Positions 41,178-44,538 of a DNA stretch of 44,538 nt are shown in pieces. This stretch comes from JBHENW01 sp046261875. Its GTDB lineage: Bacteria; Acidobacteriota; Thermoanaerobaculia; UBA5066; Gp7-AA6. The stretch is from NCBI GenBank assembly GCA_046261875.1, contig JBHENW010000067.1:1-44538 (forward strand). The letters are read 5' to 3'. The position numbers and the translations under genes are program-made. A model generated the notes under the pieces. The model worked only from the letters and a program-made list of their open reading frames with translations. It was not told the DNA's origin and did no database searches. How positions within the stretch are numbered: the stretch's first letter is position 1; each line of letters starts with the position of its first letter.

Positions 41178-41351
41178 ATGCCGAATCCGAAACGCCGCCA
41201 CAGCAAGGCCCGCCGCGACAAGCGCCGCGCGCACGATGCGCTCGTCCGCCCGGCGCTCTCGGTTTGTCCCAACTGCCAGGAGCCCAAGGCCCCGCACCGC
41301 GTCTGCCTGCGCTGCGGCCATTACAAGGGGAAGCAACTGATCAACACGTGA
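41178..41351 (+). CDS. rpmF: 50S ribosomal protein L32
   Basis: 57 residues. It begins MPNPKRRHSKARRDKRRAH, a typical basic N-terminus, then SVCPNCQEPKAPHRVCLRCG, giving two C-x2-C pairs for a zinc ribbon (C+ form), and ends GHYKGKQLINT. Part of the large ribosomal subunit. Very short, so easily missed. An AGAAAGCAGGA stretch upstream can serve as ribosome site. Confidence 0.96.
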   Translation: MPNPKRRHSKARRDKRRAHDALVRPALSVCPNCQEPKAPHRVCLRCGHYKGKQLINT

Positions 41352-41356
41352 TGGCT

Positions 41357-41385
41357 CGGGAGTCCCGCTCCCGGTCTCTTATAAT
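41357..41385 (+). promoter_or_regulatory. hairpin and -10 element ahead of plsX
   Basis: CGGGAG (41357-41362), loop TCCCG, CTCCCG (41368-41373), then a perfect TATAAT at 41380-41385. No T run follows the hairpin, so it is not a classic terminator. The -35 is not recognisable. Together they suggest an internal promoter for plsX-fabH-fabD. Confidence 0.35.
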
Positions 41386-41423
41386 CCCCGCACCCGTGCT
41401 CCTTTCCGGAACGAGAGGCTAGA

Positions 41424-42443
41424 GTGCGCATCGCCGTGGACGCGATGGGAGGCGACCACGCTCCCCGGGTCAACGTGGACGGGGCGATCGCGGCGGCCCG
41501 CGAGTTCGAAATCGGCTCCCTCCTGGTCGGAGACCGGCCGCGGCTGGAAAAGCTCCTGAGGGAGTCAGGATATTCTGGGGATCTGATCGAGCTCGTCCAC
41601 GCGCCCGAGGTCGTCACCATGGAGGACCCCGCGACGGCCGCGATCCGCCGCAAGCGCAACTCCTCGATCCGGGTGGCGGCGGACTGTGTCCGCGACGGCC
41701 GCGCCGCGGGCCTCGTGTCGGCCGGCCACACCGGGGCGGCCATGGTCTCGGCGAAGATGGTGATCGGCACGATCGAAGGAGTGGACCGGCCGGCGCTCGC
41801 CGCCATCCTTCCGAACCTGACCGGCCGCTGCCTGCTGCTCGACGTCGGCGCGAACCCCGACGCCAAGACACAACACTTCAAGGAATTCGCGGTGATGGGC
41901 TCCCTCTACGCGCAGCTCGCGTTCGGGAAGGACTCGCCGCGGATCGGCTTGATGTCCATCGGCGAAGAGAACTCCAAGGGCACGGACCGGACGAAGGAAG
42001 CCTTCAAGGTCCTCAAGGAGACCGGGTTGAACTTCGTCGGAAACGTGGAAGGCCGCGACGTCTTCAACGGGACCGTGGACGTCATCGTCACCGACGGGTT
42101 CACCGGCAACGTGATCCTCAAGGTGTCCGAGTCCCTCTCGGAGATGGTGGAGAAGCTGCTGCGGGAGGAGATCAAGAAAACCCTCCAGGCCTCCGTCGGG
42201 TTCCTCCTCTCCAAGCCGGCCTTCCGGAGCTTCAAGTCCCGGCTGGACTACTCGGAGTACGGCGGGGCGCCGATGCTGGGCGTCAAGGGGTGCGTCATCA
42301 TCTGCCACGGGCGGTCGAGCGCGAAGGCCGTCAAGAACGCGATCCGCTTCGCTGCGGAGTTCTCCCGGCGGGGGCTCGCCGAAAAGATCCAAACCTCGAT
42401 CGCCGAGCTCCACTCGCGCGAGGCGACGCTGGCGAAAGCCTGA
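41424..42443 (+). CDS. plsX: phosphate acyltransferase PlsX
   Basis: 339 residues from GTG 41424 (AGAGGCTAGA just upstream). It makes acyl-phosphate from acyl-ACP for phospholipid synthesis. Motifs are IAVDAMGGDHAPRVNVDGA, VSAGHTGAAMVSAKMVIG, LLLDVGANPDAKTQHF, SIGEENSKGTDRTKEAF, VTDGFTGNVILKVSE and YGGAPMLGVKG. Same order as in most bacteria, upstream of fabH. It ends 6 nt before the fabH start. Confidence 0.97.
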   Translation: MRIAVDAMGGDHAPRVNVDGAIAAAREFEIGSLLVGDRPRLEKLLRESGYSGDLIELVHAPEVVTMEDPATAAIRRKRNSSIRVAADCVRDGRAAGLVSAGHTGAAMVSAKMVIGTIEGVDRPALAAILPNLTGRCLLLDVGANPDAKTQHFKEFAVMGSLYAQLAFGKDSPRIGLMSIGEENSKGTDRTKEAFKVLKETGLNFVGNVEGRDVFNGTVDVIVTDGFTGNVILKVSESLSEMVEKLLREEIKKTLQASVGFLLSKPAFRSFKSRLDYSEYGGAPMLGVKGCVIICHGRSSAKAVKNAIRFAAEFSRRGLAEKIQTSIAELHSREATLAKA

Positions 42444-42449
42444 CCCCCG

Positions 42450-43433
42450 ATGAACCGCGCCCGCATCGTCGGGACCGGCGCCGCCGTCCCGAAGAAGATC
42501 CTCACCAACGCCGACCTCGAGAAGCTCGTCGACACCTCCGACAAGTGGATCATGGAGCGGACGGGAATCAAGCAGCGGCACGTCGTGTCGGAAGGGGAGA
42601 AGTTCTCCGACCTCTGCACGCGGGCCGCCGAGCTGGCACTGAAGCGCGCCCACCTCCGCCCGGAACAGCTCGACATGATCCTCGTCGGCACGATCTCCCC
42701 GGATATGCCGTTTCCCGCCACGTCCTGCCTCGTGCAGCGCAACCTGGGCGCCTCGAAGGCGGCGGCCTCGGACGTCGCCGCGGCCTGTGTCGGCTTCCTC
42801 TACGGACTGCACATGGGCGACGCGCTGATCCAGTCGAGCAAAGCGGAGAACATCCTCGTGATCGGCGGGGAGATCCTGACCCGCATCGTGGACTGGACCG
42901 ACCGCTCGACCTGCGTGCTCTTCGGTGACGGCGCCGGCGCCGCCGTCCTGCAGGCGACGAAGGGCGACCATGGCATCCTCGGAACCCGCATGAAGTCCGA
43001 CGGCAACTACGCCGACTTCATCTGCATGCCGGGAGGCGGCTCGAACCGTCCCGCCAACGACCCCAAGTCGATCGAGGAAAAGCTGCCTTACATCAAGATG
43101 AAGGGGAACGAGACCTTCAAAGTCGCCGTGAAGGCGATGGCGGACGTCAGCTCCGAGCTCCTGCGGGAGCAGGGCTTCCCGCTCGAGGAAGTGGATCTCT
43201 TCATCCCGCACCAGGCCAACGACCGGATCATCAACGCCGTCGGAGAGCGGTTGAAGATTCCTCCGGACAAGGTCTACAAGAACATCGAGCGCTACGGAAA
43301 CACGTCGGCGGCTTCCATCCCGATCGCCCTGGACGAATGCGTCCGCGAAGGGAGGGTGGAAGAAGGGGACCTCGTGCTGCTCACCGCTTTCGGCGCGGGC
43401 CTCGTCTGGGGCTCCGTCTTGCTGAGATGGTAG
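42450..43433 (+). CDS. fabH: 3-oxoacyl-ACP synthase III
   Basis: 327 residues. It condenses acetyl-CoA with malonyl-ACP to start fatty-acid synthesis. The catalytic triad is visible: Cys in SDVAAACVGFLYGL (about residue 113), His in LFIPHQANDRI and Asn in ERYGNTSAASIPIAL. TGIKQRHVVSEGE, GTISPDMPFPATSC and GAGLVWGSVLLRW are family marks. The TAG stop is at the normal end. The next gene, fabD, is separated from it by repeat copy C. Confidence 0.97.
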   Translation: MNRARIVGTGAAVPKKILTNADLEKLVDTSDKWIMERTGIKQRHVVSEGEKFSDLCTRAAELALKRAHLRPEQLDMILVGTISPDMPFPATSCLVQRNLGASKAAASDVAAACVGFLYGLHMGDALIQSSKAENILVIGGEILTRIVDWTDRSTCVLFGDGAGAAVLQATKGDHGILGTRMKSDGNYADFICMPGGGSNRPANDPKSIEEKLPYIKMKGNETFKVAVKAMADVSSELLREQGFPLEEVDLFIPHQANDRIINAVGERLKIPPDKVYKNIERYGNTSAASIPIALDECVREGRVEEGDLVLLTAFGAGLVWGSVLLRW

Positions 43434-43483
43434 AGAACCCCATGGTTCCCGCGTCAGAATTCCTTTCAGCGTTCTGCTCTGGT

Positions 43484-43627
43484 CGCGGCGCGAGGAGTCT
43501 CCGTCCTCGGAGGAGCCTCGCGCCGCGGGAGCGGAAGCGAGCGACGGAGCAGTCGAGCGGCGAGCCCGCATCCGGGCGACGCCGCGATGCGGTGCCGAAG
43601 GCAGCTCCGGAGCGAGCGAGAGCGACG
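43484..43627 (+). repeat. dispersed hairpin-headed repeat, copy C
   Basis: The 12-bp perfect stem 43484-43495/43516-43527 encloses an inner CTCCG/CGGAG hairpin. A tail GGGAGCGGAAGCGAGCGACG and more follows, ending GCGACG at 43627, 5 nt before the fabD ATG. Its first 49 nt are identical to copy A. It fills most of the fabH-fabD gap, so the fabD leader is largely made of the repeat. Confidence 0.85.
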
Positions 43628-43632
43628 GTCTA

Positions 43633-44538
43633 ATGTCTCTCGCTCTCCTTTTCCCCGGCCAGGGCTCCCAGTTCGTCGGCATGGGGAAGGCTCTGGCGAC
43701 CGAATCGGAAGCGGCGCGCGACGTCTTCCTGGAGGCCGACGCGGTCCTGAACTTCGCCCTCTCCCGGCTCTGCTTCGAGGGGCCGGAAGACGAGCTGACC
43801 CTGACGGTGAACACGCAGCCGGCGATCCTCGCTTACTCGATCGCGATCTTTCGCGACCTGCAGGCCCGGTTCCCCGAGAGGATCGCGGGGGCGGCTTTCG
43901 CGGCGGGCCATTCCCTCGGGGAGTACTCCGCGTACGTCGCATCGGGCGCCCTCTCCTTCGCCGACGGGCTGCGCCTGGTGCGCAGCCGGGGCCGGTTCAT
44001 GCAGGAGGCCGTCCCTCCGGGCATCGGCGCGATAGCCGCGATCATCGGCCTGTCCGGGCCGGAAGTCGACGCGCTCTGTTTCGAGGCGGCCGAAGGGGCC
44101 GTCCTTTCCGCCGCGAACTACAACGCGCCCGAGCAGACGGTCATCGCGGGACACGCGGAGGCGGTCGAGCGCGCCGTCGAGCTCGCCGCCGCGCGGGGGG
44201 CGGGCCGCTCTAAGATGCTCAACGTCTCCGCGCCGTTTCATTGCTCGCTCATGGCCCCGGCCCGCGAACAGATGCGGCGGCTGCTCGAGGACATCAGCTT
44301 CGGGGATCCGATCCCGCCCGTCATCACGAACGTGGACGCCAAGGAGACGGGGCGGGGCAAGCTGCTTCGCGAAAAGCTCGCCCGGCAGATCGATTCTCCC
44401 GTTCTCTGGGTCGACACGGTGCGCACGCTCGCGCGCGAAGGCGTGGACCGGGCGATCGAGATCGGCCCGGGCAAGGTCCTGGCGGGGCTCGTACGGCGCA
44501 TCGAGAAAGGCATTCGGGTCGAGTCCACCGGCGACGGC
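43633..44538 (+). CDS. fabD: malonyl-CoA:ACP transacylase, cut by window edge
   Basis: 302 residues are present and the C-terminus continues outside. It moves malonyl from CoA to ACP. LLFPGQGSQFVGMGKAL opens the protein. The catalytic Ser is in AGHSLGEYSAYVASG at about residue 97 and the Arg is in RSRGRFMQEA. His is in NVSAPFHCSLM at about residue 205, and IEIGPGKVLAGLV follows. ATG 43633 lies against repeat copy C and has no clear Shine-Dalgarno; the nearest GGAG is over 20 nt away inside the repeat. Confidence 0.95.
   Translation, partial: MSLALLFPGQGSQFVGMGKALATESEAARDVFLEADAVLNFALSRLCFEGPEDELTLTVNTQPAILAYSIAIFRDLQARFPERIAGAAFAAGHSLGEYSAYVASGALSFADGLRLVRSRGRFMQEAVPPGIGAIAAIIGLSGPEVDALCFEAAEGAVLSAANYNAPEQTVIAGHAEAVERAVELAAARGAGRSKMLNVSAPFHCSLMAPAREQMRRLLEDISFGDPIPPVITNVDAKETGRGKLLREKLARQIDSPVLWVDTVRTLAREGVDRAIEIGPGKVLAGLVRRIEKGIRVESTGDG

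Noticed and set aside
41357..41373. Hairpin CGGGAG/CTCCCG after rpmF as a terminator
   Set aside because: No T run follows, and a -10 lies just after it, so it is listed only with the promoter.

Overview
This is a 44.5 kb stretch of a GC-rich Gram-negative chromosome. It carries LPS genes (kdsA, kdsB), a LolA-like carrier, outer-membrane barrels and an exopolysaccharide locus. HEAT-repeat proteins sit beside a DUF4097 adhesin and ECF sigma factors, and there are SBBP-propeller and beta-helix surface proteins and a DUF5916 protein. That mix fits Acidobacteriota or a close relative; this is inference from gene content, not a phylogeny. I see no tRNA, rRNA, CRISPR array, transposase, phage or plasmid module.

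Layout. 1-8773 (minus): a DUF5916 outer-membrane protein, then two tandem ECF regulatory units. Unit 1 is ECF sigma, zinc-finger anti-sigma, TPR/HEAT protein, DUF4097 protein and HEAT protein. Unit 2 is ECF sigma and FecR-like protein. 8906-11228: a DedA-rhodanese fusion with an in-frame TGA that is a candidate selenocysteine codon, convergent with an M48 peptidase. 11280-13732: a decayed SBBP surface-protein gene. 13736-17428 (minus): kdsB-pyrG-kdsA-DUF4920 with overlapping ends. 17461-22917: a membrane-anchored protein, a TPR protein, polyprenyl synthase, YajQ, LolA-like, purH (with an in-frame TAG) and TusA-like. 22904-26888: a large barrel protein and recA. 27052-33529 (plus): pgpA-murB, a mannose-1-phosphate guanylyltransferase, and the MoxR/DUF58/transglutaminase trio. 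33540-40527 (minus): a deleted beta-helix gene, a BNR protein, and an exopolysaccharide block (three GT4 enzymes plus an undecaprenyl-phosphate sugar transferase). 40619-44538 (plus): yceD-rpmF-plsX-fabH-fabD, cut by the window end.

Most of the genes build or monitor the cell envelope: KDO supply, CTP, polyprenyl carrier, phospholipid and fatty-acid initiation, peptidoglycan (murB), lipoprotein transport, capsule or exopolysaccharide, and two ECF systems that probably sense envelope state.

The least ordinary features are: (1) the TGA at the redox-motif position of the DedA-rhodanese gene; (2) a dispersed repeat of about 144 nt headed by a 12-bp hairpin, in three copies, two of which end against a gene boundary; (3) an amber codon inside purH; (4) two decayed surface-protein genes; (5) sigma-E-type promoter sequences directly against the first ECF gene; (6) a terminator-like hairpin inside a signal-peptide coding region after recA.
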